64,000 nucleotides of DNA, from NCBI GenBank assembly GCA_902799705.1, contig CADCBP010000004.1, forward strand, positions 1-64,000, written 5' to 3'. The translations under genes were made by a program, and so were the position numbers. Below are positions 41,310 through 50,817 of this stretch, one piece after another; position 1 is the first letter of the stretch; each line of letters begins with the position of its first letter. The notes below the pieces were generated by a model. That model made no database searches, was not told the DNA's origin, and saw only the letters and a program-made list of their open reading frames with translations. Source of the stretch: an uncultured Bacteroidales bacterium. Its GTDB lineage: Bacteria > Bacteroidota > Bacteroidia > Bacteroidales > Paludibacteraceae.

Positions 41310-42527
41310 ATGAGCAAAGAAAACGAAATATCAGAACTGCCACGTATGGTGAAATCCCACGACGTACGTATTGACACGGACTACGCGGAATGGATTGCCG
41401 AATTGAAGCATCGCTATCGTTCGGCGCAAGTGAAGGCGTCTGTTCGTGTAAATGCAGAGAAATTGCTCTTCAACTGGGAGTTGGGACGTGACTTGGTGCA
41501 AAAGAAAGCTGAAGAACGTTGGGGCGCAGGAGTGGTGGAGCAAGTCAGCCTTGATCTCCAGCGCGAGTTTTCGAATGCAGATGGGTTCTCTGCTAAGAAC
41601 CTTTGGTTCATGAAGAAATGGTATCTATTTTATTCATCTGCAGAAACTAGCGAAAAACTCTACCAACTTGGTAGAGAAATTGGTGATGGAAAACTATTAC
41701 AACCTGTTAAAGAATTAAAATATACAGGAAATGAGCAAACTCAAAAACTCTACCAAACTGGTAGAGAATTTCCTGCTCCATTTGCGTTAGTTCCTTGGAG
41801 GCATCATGTTGAGATTATTTCCAAATGCAAATCCATTGATGAAGCGTTGTTTTATATCGGTAAGACGATAGAGCAGGGTATGAGTCGTGCGGCACTTGTG
41901 AACTGCATCAAAGCGAACTTGTACGAGCACCAAGGAAAGATTCTCAATAATTTCGCCGAGCACATGCCCGCATTGCAGAGCAAGTTAGTGCAAGAGGTAC
42001 TCAAAGAGAATTATGATTTTGGCTTTGCGACGGTTAATCACGAGATATACGATGAGCAGGAGTTAGAAGAAGCGTTGAGCAAAAGTGTAACAGATTTATT
42101 GCTGGAACTCGGGACCGGCTTTGCGTTTATAGGAAGACAGAAGGAACTGATTGCCGGAGATACAACGCGCAGGATTGATTTGCTCTTCTATCATATCCGC
42201 TTGCGCTGCTATGTGGTGTGCGAACTGAAAGCAAGGGCTTTTGAACCGGAGTTTGCAGGTAAACTGAATTTCTATGTCAATGCAGTAGATGACCTATTGA
42301 AAGCTGAAGAAGATAACCCAACTATCGGCTTGCTTATCTGTTCGGATATGAATAAGGCAGATGTCCAATGGTCTTTCCGAGGTATAAGCACACCGATGGG
42401 AGTGGCTACTTATAATAATGTACGAATTAAAGACATGCTTCCAACACAAGAGCAACTGAAAGAACGCATGGAACTCTTGCAAAAAGAGTTGCGCGAAACA
42501 AAACGACTGATGAAAGCGAATAAGTAA
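41310..42527 (+). CDS. DUF1016 (YhcG) PD-(D/E)xK nuclease-like protein
   Basis: A 405-residue protein with the DUF1016 N-terminal helical domain (about 15-130, including NWELGRDLVQKKAEERWG) and the C-terminal nuclease domain. The nuclease core has Asp in TRRIDLLFYH and ExK in CYVVCELKARAF. Linked to defence and restriction loci; exact function unknown. The domain junction is extended by a duplicated segment (EKLYQLGREI and QKLYQTGREF, 30 residues apart), each copy encoded by a CTCTACCAA-TTGGTAGAG palindrome. Confidence 0.88.
   Translation: MSKENEISELPRMVKSHDVRIDTDYAEWIAELKHRYRSAQVKASVRVNAEKLLFNWELGRDLVQKKAEERWGAGVVEQVSLDLQREFSNADGFSAKNLWFMKKWYLFYSSAETSEKLYQLGREIGDGKLLQPVKELKYTGNEQTQKLYQTGREFPAPFALVPWRHHVEIISKCKSIDEALFYIGKTIEQGMSRAALVNCIKANLYEHQGKILNNFAEHMPALQSKLVQEVLKENYDFGFATVNHEIYDEQELEEALSKSVTDLLLELGTGFAFIGRQKELIAGDTTRRIDLLFYHIRLRCYVVCELKARAFEPEFAGKLNFYVNAVDDLLKAEEDNPTIGLLICSDMNKADVQWSFRGISTPMGVATYNNVRIKDMLPTQEQLKERMELLQKELRETKRLMKANK
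41658..41766 (+). repeat. Two palindromic in-frame repeats in the DUF1016 gene
   Basis: CTCTACCAACTTGGTAGAG at 41658-41676 is a perfect 9-bp inverted repeat. CTCTACCAAACTGGTAGAG at 41748-41766 is the same with one change. The copies are 90 bases apart, keeping codon phase. Confidence 0.8.
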
Positions 42528-42766
42528 CTACTGAGCGATGAGCGGGGGATGACCGAAAGATAAACCCGACTTGCTTATTGGGAGAGATACGGGACGATAA
42601 TTAGAAAAGAAATATGTAATAATAAAGTATGGTAGTACTTAACTGCCACAATATAAAACTGTTATCTAAAAATTAACGAACTATTGAAATAAAGTGTTAA
42701 AAGAAAAGAGAAAATAAATTATCCAAAATTTACACTCTTGTATTGTAATTAAAACTATATACAGAT

Positions 42767-44206
42767 ATGGAAGATTTTAGACAAATCCAATTCGGAAAAG
42801 CAGATGCGCAAACAGAGGTAGAGATGTTCCCTAACCTTCTAAAAGAAGGATATTTTGACAAAGACAATCTTGTTGAAAGTATTATCCATTCTCCTTTATT
42901 CTTGTTTCTTGGGTATAAAGGAGCTGGAAAAACAGCACTTTCAGAACATCTTAAGTTGTCCTGTGAAGATGTTACTGTATCACTAATGACTTTAACGGAT
43001 TTACCATATAAATCATTTGGGAAAATAATAAGTGGTGATGACGAGGTAGAGTTAAAATCAAAATTTGCATGGCGGTGGTTGCTTTTAGTGAAAGTCTTAT
43101 ATAATTTATACAAGGATAACGAAGCTGTCATTTCAGACAATGCGAAACTAAGAAATGTCATAGATTTATTTTCCAAAATAGGTATTTTCCCTGTTACTGA
43201 GTTCTCAAACCTAATAACGACAACGTCTTCTAATCGTTTTAAGGCTGAAATTAAAGGTTTTGAATACGAACATTCATTTAGCAGAGAAAATGCAAGCGTT
43301 TCTATTATGATGTTGGTAGATTATTTAAAAGAAATAATACTATCGTTCAAAGAAGAACACCAACAATTAATTGTAATAGATGGATTAGACGCGATTCTTA
43401 CCTCAAGAGAAATTCAATATATATCAATAGCCGCTCTCATAAATGAAGTAAAAGAACTCAATGCTCTTTTTGCTCAAAATAATGTTCTAGTTAAAATAAT
43501 AGTTCTTTGTAGAACAGATATATTTGAAAGATTGCCAGACCCAAATAAAAATAAAATCCGCCGTGATTGTTCTTATTCATTTAATTGGTATATAGAAGGA
43601 GCGGATAACCAAAATGCTTGTGGGCTAATTGACATAGCAAATATCAGATGCAAATTAAAATATCCTCAAATAGACAATTGTTTACAACATTTTTTACCCT
43701 CGTATTACAAAGGGAAAGAGACAGTTTCTGTACTATTGGATATGACTAGACATACCCCAAGAGACTTCCTTCAACTTCTAGGATTTATTCAAAAACAATG
43801 TAGAACCGGGAATGTTTCTGAAATGGATATTACAAGAGGCATCAATGAATATTCTTCCGTGTATTTTTTACCAGAGATAAAGGATGAAATGGTTGGTTAT
43901 ATACCCTATCAATATGTTGATAGTGTTGTAACATTATTAGGTGAACTTCATGAACGCGAATTTTATATTAAAGATATTGAAACGACATTTATAAGCATGG
44001 ATTTGGGTAAGAAAATCGGGATGGAATTAAGAGAACTCATGGCAATTTTATATGAATGTAGTGCAGTTGGTAATGTATATTCTTATGCGGATGGGCGTGA
44101 AACGCGATTGTCTTTTAAATATCGTAATCGCAATTCTTCCTTTAATCCTGTGAATAAGGTGGTTCTGCACCGCGGCTTATGGAAGGCATTGAATGTAAAC
44201 TTTTGA
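42767..44206 (+). CDS. P-loop ATPase of the Sll1717 type
   Basis: A 479-residue protein with Walker A FLGYKGAGKTALS (GxxGxGKT at about 49-56) and Walker B LIVIDGLDAIL (about 203-213). It then carries a sensor-like Arg in IIVLCRTDIFERL and a C-terminal winged-helix-like region. It resembles the Sll1717 P-loop ATPase family, STAND-like enzymes often found in variable regions. No partner domain is recognisable. It lies alone between gaps of 239 and 279 bases, with codon use more AT-rich than the sugar genes, suggesting recent arrival. Confidence 0.75.
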   Translation: MEDFRQIQFGKADAQTEVEMFPNLLKEGYFDKDNLVESIIHSPLFLFLGYKGAGKTALSEHLKLSCEDVTVSLMTLTDLPYKSFGKIISGDDEVELKSKFAWRWLLLVKVLYNLYKDNEAVISDNAKLRNVIDLFSKIGIFPVTEFSNLITTTSSNRFKAEIKGFEYEHSFSRENASVSIMMLVDYLKEIILSFKEEHQQLIVIDGLDAILTSREIQYISIAALINEVKELNALFAQNNVLVKIIVLCRTDIFERLPDPNKNKIRRDCSYSFNWYIEGADNQNACGLIDIANIRCKLKYPQIDNCLQHFLPSYYKGKETVSVLLDMTRHTPRDFLQLLGFIQKQCRTGNVSEMDITRGINEYSSVYFLPEIKDEMVGYIPYQYVDSVVTLLGELHEREFYIKDIETTFISMDLGKKIGMELRELMAILYECSAVGNVYSYADGRETRLSFKYRNRNSSFNPVNKVVLHRGLWKALNVNF

Positions 44207-44485
44207 AGTCGTGATACTGGCAATGTCACTTAATGCGCAATTTATATACCATAAAATAAAGCAAAAAGAAAAAAGACATTAATATTACAATATTCAAAGC
44301 CTCGCCATATGATGAAAACATTAATCGTATTAGAAAAATTCAGAGTGAGAATATGCAATGTGGATTATATGGTGGTTTGAGAGTCAACATGAGAGTAACT
44401 ATATAAATCTATCTATCCTCTCGTATCTGTCCCGTATGTCTCTCGTAAGTGAGTCGTATAGAAAAATAAAAAGAAATATATAATA

Positions 44486-45361
44486 ATGAAAATTTTAATA
44501 ACAGGTGGAACCGGCTATATAGGCACAACTCTTGTTCCGTATCTACAGGAACGAGGGTATAATGATATATGTTTGCTTGTCAGGGATAAAGCAAAAGCAC
44601 AAGGCATATATGCTGATAGCGTACAATATATATCCACTGCGGATACTGAGTGGAGAGAACAATTAACTGAGTATAACCCTGAAGTGGTGTTGCATCTCGC
44701 CGGACTATTAAATAGCAAGCATGATGCGGAGTCTGTTGAACCTATTGTTAATTCTAATGTATTATTCACCACTCAATTATTGGAAGCCGTTTCCCATACA
44801 CAATGCAAATATTTTGTGAATGTAGGTTCTTGTTGGGAGTTTCGGGACGGAGGAACAAATCCGAATCCGAATACACTATATGCAGCTACTAAGCTTGCTG
44901 TGCATCCAATCATCTCTTTTTATCAATCAATAAGTCATTGGAAATGGATAAATGTGGTTGTTTATTCGGCTTATGGAAAGCGAAATGTGCCCAAGAAAAT
45001 ATTTGAACTGCTTTATGATGCATTGGATGCGTCAACACCTCATCCTTTTACAGAAGGGAATCAAATATTGGATTTTATCCATGTAGAAGATATTGCAGAT
45101 TTCTTCTATACGTTGCTTACTAAGTTGGATGTAATAACGGACAGCTATACTCAATTCCATCTTGGAACAGGAGAGGGACATTCATTGCGTCAAGTGGCAG
45201 CAATCTTAGAAGAATTGACTGGTAAAAAAGTAAATGCGGATTGGGGAGCTCTTCCATATCGTCCGCATGAAGTGATGAAATCAATTGCTCCCATTGAAAA
45301 TAACTTGTGTGTCCTTGGCTGGAAAACAACGAAGAGCATTAAAGAGGGCTGGGGGGGGTAA
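44486..45361 (+). CDS. NAD-dependent sugar reductase, CDP-paratose/abequose synthase-like
   Basis: A 291-residue short-chain dehydrogenase. The motif TGGTGYIG is at about 7-14. The active-site region is NVGSCWEFRDGG with Tyr-Lys in LYAATKLAVH. Its place beside rfbF, rfbG, rfbH and rfbE, and its motifs, fit RfbS or RfbJ, which reduce the 4-keto sugar to CDP-paratose or CDP-abequose; because rfbE follows, paratose is more likely. It ends in a G8 tract (45351-45358) just before the stop. One more G would extend it by nine residues (VIRSILNT-like) into a helix typical of the family's C-terminus. Confidence 0.8.
   Translation: MKILITGGTGYIGTTLVPYLQERGYNDICLLVRDKAKAQGIYADSVQYISTADTEWREQLTEYNPEVVLHLAGLLNSKHDAESVEPIVNSNVLFTTQLLEAVSHTQCKYFVNVGSCWEFRDGGTNPNPNTLYAATKLAVHPIISFYQSISHWKWINVVVYSAYGKRNVPKKIFELLYDALDASTPHPFTEGNQILDFIHVEDIADFFYTLLTKLDVITDSYTQFHLGTGEGHSLRQVAAILEELTGKKVNADWGALPYRPHEVMKSIAPIENNLCVLGWKTTKSIKEGWGG
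45351..45358 (+). repeat. G8 tract at the end of the reductase gene
   Basis: Eight consecutive G directly precede TAA. Such tracts change length by slippage. Confidence 0.8.
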
Positions 45362-45403
45362 TTCGCAGTATATTAAATACTTAAAATAAAAATTCTTAGA
45401 ACA

Positions 45404-46417
45404 ATGAAATATTTAGTAACAGGAGGATGTGGCTTCGTTGGAAGCAACCTCGCGGCAGAAGTTCTGCGCCGCGGGGAGGAATTGTACGTGTTTGATAATT
45501 TGTATCGACATGGTAGTGCAGATAATTTGCAATGGCTTCGTCAACAAGGTGAGTTTAAGTATTATCCCTATGACATCCGCAATATCAACGATGTAGAAAC
45601 GGTGATAAAAGAAGTGCAGCCGGATTATATCTTCCATCTGGCAGGTCAAGTGGCGATGACTACTTCAATAGCCAATCCTCGTCTTGACTTTGAAATCAAT
45701 GCGCTTGGAACATTTAATTTGTTGGATTCCGTACGCAAGTATGCTCCCAATGCTGTGATTCTCTATTCCTCTACCAATAAAGTGTTCGGCGATTTTGAAA
45801 ATCTGCATTTCTCAGAGAGCGATACACGCTATACCTGCGAAGAATTTCCTAATGGTTTTCCTTCAGATATGCCTCTTGATTTCCATTCCCCGTATGGTTG
45901 CTCAAAAGGAAGCGCTGATCAGTATTTGTTGGATTTTTATCGTATTTTTGGCATAAAGACTATTGTATTCCGCCATTCTTCTATGTTTGGTGCCAATCAG
46001 CATGCCACTTTTGACCAAGGTTGGATAGGATGGTTCTGCCAGCAAGCGTTGGAGATTAAGGAAAATCCGGACCGCGAGCCTTTTACAATCTCCGGAACCG
46101 GTAAGCAAGTACGTGATGTCTTGTATAGTAGCGACATCGTAAATCTCTATTTCTCCGCAAAAGATTGCAAAGCTGCCTATGGTCAAGTATTTGCAATAGG
46201 TGGAGGTATTGATAATAGTTTGTCACTATTGGAGTTGTTTCAGATGTTAGAGACAAAGTTAAGTATAAAAATGGAATATAAACAACTTCCTTGGCGTGAG
46301 AGCGACCAGAAAGTGTTTGTGGCTGATATTGAGAAGGCAAAACGGATTATCGGTTGGGAACCGAATGTATCTGCGGAAATTGGAATAGTAAAAATGTTAG
46401 ATTGGTTACAAAAATAA
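45404..46417 (+). CDS. rfbE: CDP-paratose 2-epimerase (CDP-tyvelose epimerase)
   Basis: A 337-residue epimerase converting CDP-paratose to CDP-tyvelose. It has TGGCGFVGSNLA at the start, HLAGQVAMTTSI, the SSTNKVFGD block, the catalytic Tyr-Lys in HSPYGCSKGSADQYLLDF and GTGKQVRDVLYSSDIV. It lines up with Salmonella RfbE nearly from end to end, so this is the most specific sugar marker in the cluster. It lies 42 bases after the reductase and 6 before a glycosyltransferase. Confidence 0.95.
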   Translation: MKYLVTGGCGFVGSNLAAEVLRRGEELYVFDNLYRHGSADNLQWLRQQGEFKYYPYDIRNINDVETVIKEVQPDYIFHLAGQVAMTTSIANPRLDFEINALGTFNLLDSVRKYAPNAVILYSSTNKVFGDFENLHFSESDTRYTCEEFPNGFPSDMPLDFHSPYGCSKGSADQYLLDFYRIFGIKTIVFRHSSMFGANQHATFDQGWIGWFCQQALEIKENPDREPFTISGTGKQVRDVLYSSDIVNLYFSAKDCKAAYGQVFAIGGGIDNSLSLLELFQMLETKLSIKMEYKQLPWRESDQKVFVADIEKAKRIIGWEPNVSAEIGIVKMLDWLQK

Positions 46418-46423
46418 TAGATC

Positions 46424-47410
46424 ATGAGATTATCAATTTTAATACCTACATATAATAGATGTAAGGATTTGCATCGTAATTTACAACTGCTTGAGAGGTA
46501 TATTGTCGATAGTAATCTTTGCAAACAAGTAAATGTAGTTATTTCTAATAATGCATCTACTGATGACACTCATGCTGTAGTTGTGGATTATCAAAAACAT
46601 AGCAAAATAGAAATAGTGCTATTAGATGACCATAAGAAAAATATAGGCTTGGAAGCAAATGCTTTATATATTTTAAAGAAAGCAACAGCTGATTATGTAA
46701 TGTATTTAGGAGACGATGATTATTTGGAAGAGGATTATATTGCGCGTGTTTTACATCAATTAGACGAACATCCTTCTTTAGGTTGTGTTATACCCAATGA
46801 TTATTGGTGCCTACCGGATGGAACAATAACTGGAGAAAGAGAGAAATGCGAACCTACTTATTGGAAGGCTGGTTTTGATGCTTGTCTCAATAACGCACAT
46901 CTCGGGCATCAATTGTCGGGGCTTGTTCTTAAACGAGAAGGATTGTATGAAGCATACTTGGATCATGGTGTTCATAATATATATCCATTTATATTCTTTG
47001 TAGCATATACCGCTTTAAAAAACGATGTGATGCACATGGCCGATTCTTATGTGCATGTTACGCAAGTCCCACAAACAAAAAAAGATTGGGGATATGGCGA
47101 TGATGGGCTCGTGAATGATATCTTTGATAATTTCAAGCATCTTGGTGTAACGCGAAAGCAAAGAGCCATATTGGAGTCTCATTTCTTGAAAGTAGATCAA
47201 AGATATTTTTGGGCAACAAATGATACGAATTTATGTATAGAGAATATCTTAACAGGCAAGAATGTATCCTATTTAGGTAGATATTATATTGCAAAACAGA
47301 TATTGCATGAACAATGCTATACGGGTAAGCGTTTGCGATTTATGTTCTATGTGTTAGCTCGTATTGAATTACTCCGCAAACTCCTAACCGGTAAACCAAT
47401 ACAACTATAA
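46424..47410 (+). CDS. Family 2 glycosyltransferase
   Basis: 328 residues of the GT-A fold. The nucleotide-sugar half begins LSILIPTYNRCKDL, followed by SNNASTDDT and the metal-binding acidic motif YLGDDDYLEED at about 94-104. No membrane segment is seen, so it acts on the cytoplasmic face. It directly follows rfbE and is a candidate tyvelosyl- or dideoxyhexosyltransferase, by position only. Confidence 0.9.
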   Translation: MRLSILIPTYNRCKDLHRNLQLLERYIVDSNLCKQVNVVISNNASTDDTHAVVVDYQKHSKIEIVLLDDHKKNIGLEANALYILKKATADYVMYLGDDDYLEEDYIARVLHQLDEHPSLGCVIPNDYWCLPDGTITGEREKCEPTYWKAGFDACLNNAHLGHQLSGLVLKREGLYEAYLDHGVHNIYPFIFFVAYTALKNDVMHMADSYVHVTQVPQTKKDWGYGDDGLVNDIFDNFKHLGVTRKQRAILESHFLKVDQRYFWATNDTNLCIENILTGKNVSYLGRYYIAKQILHEQCYTGKRLRFMFYVLARIELLRKLLTGKPIQL

Positions 47411-47429
47411 ATGAAATTGAACAAATAAC

Positions 47430-48452
47430 ATGGATAATCCATTTAAAGAATATATTGAGACAGTACAAGAATTAGTCGCTTTGGAAGAAAAAAGCGAACT
47501 TGCCTCGTATATATCAGAATCTAATATTGAAGCGGTTTTTGTGAGGCATGACAACTGGAATGGAGGAACTGATCTCTACGACATAGCGATTAGTATCCCA
47601 ATTAAGGTGTTTGTGAGGATTAGATCAAAAATATCTGACGAGGAACAAACTATACGTAATGCTTTTTATGACGCAATGCATGGCGCAGATGATTCTATAA
47701 GACTCAACGATGTGAGGATTGTTCCAAGTAAATCTGTATCTATTTCTAATATTCCAATCGCAGATGATGAATCAATGTGGAAATATAACTATTATCGCTT
47801 ATTCATCAGTCATCTAACGAAAGATAAAATAAGGGCATCATATATCAAAAATATTTTATCACCCTACGGAATAGATTGTTTTGTTGCACATGAAGACATT
47901 TCTCCATCTAAAGAATGGCAGACTGTTATCGAAAATGCTTTATCTTCCACGGATGCACTTTGTGCTATTTTATCTCCAAATTTCATCAAGAGCCAATGGT
48001 GCGATCAAGAAGTAGGGTTCGCTTTAGGACGTCGTAAACTGGTTATTCCAATCAGCTGCGGCGTAATTCCCTATGGCTTTATTGGGAAGTGGCAGGCTAT
48101 TAAGTCTGATGGCAAATCAAGGAATCAAGTTGCAAATGATGTGTTTAAGGCTATATGTACCAATGAGATTACGCGAAGTGGATATCTAGAGAAACTGGTA
48201 AACCTAATAGTGGGCGCAAAATCGAAAGATGAAGCTTTGCAATTCTTAAACGTTTTTAAAGATATTAATGAAGTTGAAAAAAGATATGTAGATATCCTAT
48301 ATTCCCATTATGCAGATAATCACATATTAATGGAAAATGAATGCTTGAAAATAGCAAATCCCATATTTGAGCAGAATGGTTTTGAGACAATCAAGAAGAG
48401 AGTGGTTGTGGAAGAGGTTTCTACAACTCAAAATACTGATTTGCCGTTTTAA
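47430..48452 (+). CDS. TIR-domain protein, probable defence NADase
   Basis: A 340-residue protein. Residues 121-215 form a TIR domain (YRLFISHLTKDKIRASYIKN, GIDCFVAHEDISPSKEW, AILSPNFIKSQWCDQEVGFA), with the catalytic Glu in WCDQEVGF at 194. An N-terminal domain (1-115) includes ISDEEQTIRNAFYDAMHG and a C-terminal helical domain follows; neither is recognised. Bacterial TIR enzymes cleave NAD or make cyclic ADP-ribose signals during phage infection. No Thoeris ThsA or pAgo gene is adjacent; neighbours are a glycosyltransferase and the helicase module. Confidence 0.88.
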   Translation: MDNPFKEYIETVQELVALEEKSELASYISESNIEAVFVRHDNWNGGTDLYDIAISIPIKVFVRIRSKISDEEQTIRNAFYDAMHGADDSIRLNDVRIVPSKSVSISNIPIADDESMWKYNYYRLFISHLTKDKIRASYIKNILSPYGIDCFVAHEDISPSKEWQTVIENALSSTDALCAILSPNFIKSQWCDQEVGFALGRRKLVIPISCGVIPYGFIGKWQAIKSDGKSRNQVANDVFKAICTNEITRSGYLEKLVNLIVGAKSKDEALQFLNVFKDINEVEKRYVDILYSHYADNHILMENECLKIANPIFEQNGFETIKKRVVVEEVSTTQNTDLPF

Positions 48453-48815
48453 CTACAACTGACGGAAATAACGCATCTTCTCACGTCTGTTTATTGTTTC
48501 TGCGAGGGGTGAAACAAAATGTTAGGGATTCTTTCGTACATATGTGTGCTGTGATTGTCGGTCAGTCATTAAGTGTTTGCAACCGCCGTTGAATTAACAG
48601 TCATTGAAATTTTCCGAGTCATCATCGAATCAATCCCGAGTCATTTCCGATCCAATATCGATGCATTCTTGAGAGATAACATCCTTTTTACACGCAAAAT
48701 GCAGAAAAAATCAAAATTATGGCATATACGTTTGTATATGTCATTTTTTTTTCGTAACTTTGCAGCCAAATTTTATGAAATAGTAATAATACAAACTATT
48801 ATAGCAATAGAAAAT
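48453..48815 (+). promoter_or_regulatory. Intergenic stretch with the helicase promoter
   Basis: TTTG at 48731-48734, 20 bases, TAACTTTG at 48755-48762, giving transcription from about 48769. Upstream, near-repeats of ccgagtcat/atcgaatcaat (about 48613-48660) follow the word style. Otherwise I see nothing. The promoter places the helicase start at 48816 and not at the in-frame 48573. Confidence 0.6.
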
Positions 48816-50810
48816 ATGAATTCATCAGTTTTTTTTAATATAGATGATGATTGGTATCCTGGATTGAAAGGCAAAGTGGAGGCATACGCAGATGCTCATA
48901 ATATGCAGATTTTTGCACTCAAATTGCCTGTTTCAGATTTGGCTGAAAGTGATTACTCTCATGAGGGATGTTTTATGTTGCTGACTCAAGGTCATAAAAT
49001 AGCGTTTGTAATAGCAAACTCGATTGAAAAAGACGCATATCTTGATGATGTACATGATATTATTTCGTATTTATTCATGAAATATGAATATAAGTCTATC
49101 CTAGGAAGATATAATAATTGGATATCCGATCTTACTGCAATTCTGAGTTCTGACGCCCTAACTGATTTAGATGGAGTTTTTGCTCTTCTGAAATGTCAAT
49201 CGAAAGAGGAGGTTAAAAATGCGGATTTGTTGATATCTCTCTGTACAGGTAGTATTAACGAAATCAAACGTGTTGGTAAGGATGTTCCAAATGACTTGCT
49301 TCGACAAGTTAAACAGAAAATACAATTATTTGACGCGGATCAAACTCGTTTTATATACCAAGTAACAGATAAGAGAGTTGTTCGTATTCAAGGACTGTCT
49401 GGAACGGGAAAAACGGAACTTCTTTTACATAAGTTAAAAGAGTTATATATAGATTCTAAAGAATATAAAATATATTTGACATGTCATAATCGAGTGTTGG
49501 CAGCGACATTACGACGCCGTATCCCTCAGTTTTTTAACTATATGAGGGTAAATCAACAAATTGCATGGGGCGAAAGATTGTGGTGTAGTCATGCGTGGGG
49601 AGGTAATTCGGAAGAAGGTCTATACAAGTACCTATGTGACTTTTATAAAATTAACTATTATCCCTATGTTTATGGACGAACATTTGAAATTGTATGTAAG
49701 CAGGCAGTAGTTGAAATAAATAATATCAAAAATATTCAAGGAGATAAGTTTCAATATGCATTAGATTATATATTAGTAGATGAATGTCAAGATTTTAAGG
49801 AAAATTTTAAGAACTTATGTGAATTAGTTACAAAAGAGAAAGTATATTTCGCTGGAGATATTTTCCAAACTATTTATGATGAATATAAACCAGCTGATTA
49901 TGAAGCAGATATCTTTTTAACAAGATGCTATAGAACAGATATTACGACACTTATGTTTGCACATGCGCTTGGATTTGGCTTGTTTGAGAAGAAGATGCTT
50001 CGATGGTTAAATGAGGCGGATTGGAGAGCTTGTGGATATACATATGCCGAGAAAGATAATAAAATATCCTTACATAGGGAGTCCGTGCGTGGTTACATGG
50101 GATTAGACGAGAATGAACAAAGTATGAATTATATCAGATTCCATGGAAAACAAGATATGTTGGGAAAAATCATTACTTTAATAAAAAGTATACAAAAAAC
50201 CTACCCGGAAGCAACAATTAATGACTTTTGTATTATCTTTATGGATTTAAGTGATGAGGCATATGAAATGGCTAATTTATTAGAAATGCAGGTTTATCAT
50301 GAGTTTGGATGGTTAACGACGAAGGCATATTTAGAGAAGCGAAAGATTAAAGACACTTTGTTGATAAGTAATCGTAATAATATTAAAGGACTTGAATATC
50401 CATTTGTGATATGCGTAACAAGTCGTTTTAATTCTGTCTATTCGTATAGGAATGCATTATATACCATGTTAACAAGATCTTTATTGCAAACCTACCTCTT
50501 GGTTGATGTGATTGACGCAGATAGTGAAAGTCGTATTTTGCATGGTTTAGATGAGATTAAAAAGGAGCATACAATGACATTTGAAAAACCTACAGAGGAA
50601 GAAAGACGGAATATAGAAACTCGTTTATCGGCTGCCACTTCTCAAAATATGGCTTTGGATGAATTGGTGCATAAGATGATAGTGGACAATGATATAAATC
50701 CTGAATATGAGGGCGCTTTGTTGGCCTTGGCTGCATCAAAACCATATCGAGGTTTGTCAAATGATGAATTGTTGTTTAAATTAGAGGAAGCCTCTCAAAG
50801 TTTTAGATAA
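48816..50810 (+). CDS. UvrD-like superfamily 1 helicase, first gene of a two-gene module
   Basis: 664 residues from the ATG that follows the promoter. Residues 1-185 are an unrecognised N-terminal domain. The helicase core has Walker A GLSGTGKT (193-200), motif Ia in YLTCHNRVLAATLRR, motif II VDECQDF (Asp322), motif III YFAGDIFQTIYDE, and motif V/VI in NNIKGLEYPFVICV and YTMLTRSLLQTYLLV. It ends in a helical tail. It differs from housekeeping UvrD/Rep in lacking the large 1B/2B insertions. Paired with the 50818 gene by a 7-base gap, it looks like a mobile defence module with its own promoter. Confidence 0.85.
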   Translation: MNSSVFFNIDDDWYPGLKGKVEAYADAHNMQIFALKLPVSDLAESDYSHEGCFMLLTQGHKIAFVIANSIEKDAYLDDVHDIISYLFMKYEYKSILGRYNNWISDLTAILSSDALTDLDGVFALLKCQSKEEVKNADLLISLCTGSINEIKRVGKDVPNDLLRQVKQKIQLFDADQTRFIYQVTDKRVVRIQGLSGTGKTELLLHKLKELYIDSKEYKIYLTCHNRVLAATLRRRIPQFFNYMRVNQQIAWGERLWCSHAWGGNSEEGLYKYLCDFYKINYYPYVYGRTFEIVCKQAVVEINNIKNIQGDKFQYALDYILVDECQDFKENFKNLCELVTKEKVYFAGDIFQTIYDEYKPADYEADIFLTRCYRTDITTLMFAHALGFGLFEKKMLRWLNEADWRACGYTYAEKDNKISLHRESVRGYMGLDENEQSMNYIRFHGKQDMLGKIITLIKSIQKTYPEATINDFCIIFMDLSDEAYEMANLLEMQVYHEFGWLTTKAYLEKRKIKDTLLISNRNNIKGLEYPFVICVTSRFNSVYSYRNALYTMLTRSLLQTYLLVDVIDADSESRILHGLDEIKKEHTMTFEKPTEEERRNIETRLSAATSQNMALDELVHKMIVDNDINPEYEGALLALAASKPYRGLSNDELLFKLEEASQSFR

Positions 50811-50817
50811 TGGCGCG

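Larger units (their letters stand above)
41260..42546 (+). repeat. Direct repeats bracketing the DUF1016 gene
   Basis: CGATGAGCGGG at 41260-41270 and 42536-42546, each continuing with a similar tail (AGAAGAGCGAGAAA and GGATGACCGAAAGA). They lie immediately outside the DUF1016 coding region, as expected for cassette boundaries or word-array remnants. Confidence 0.5.
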
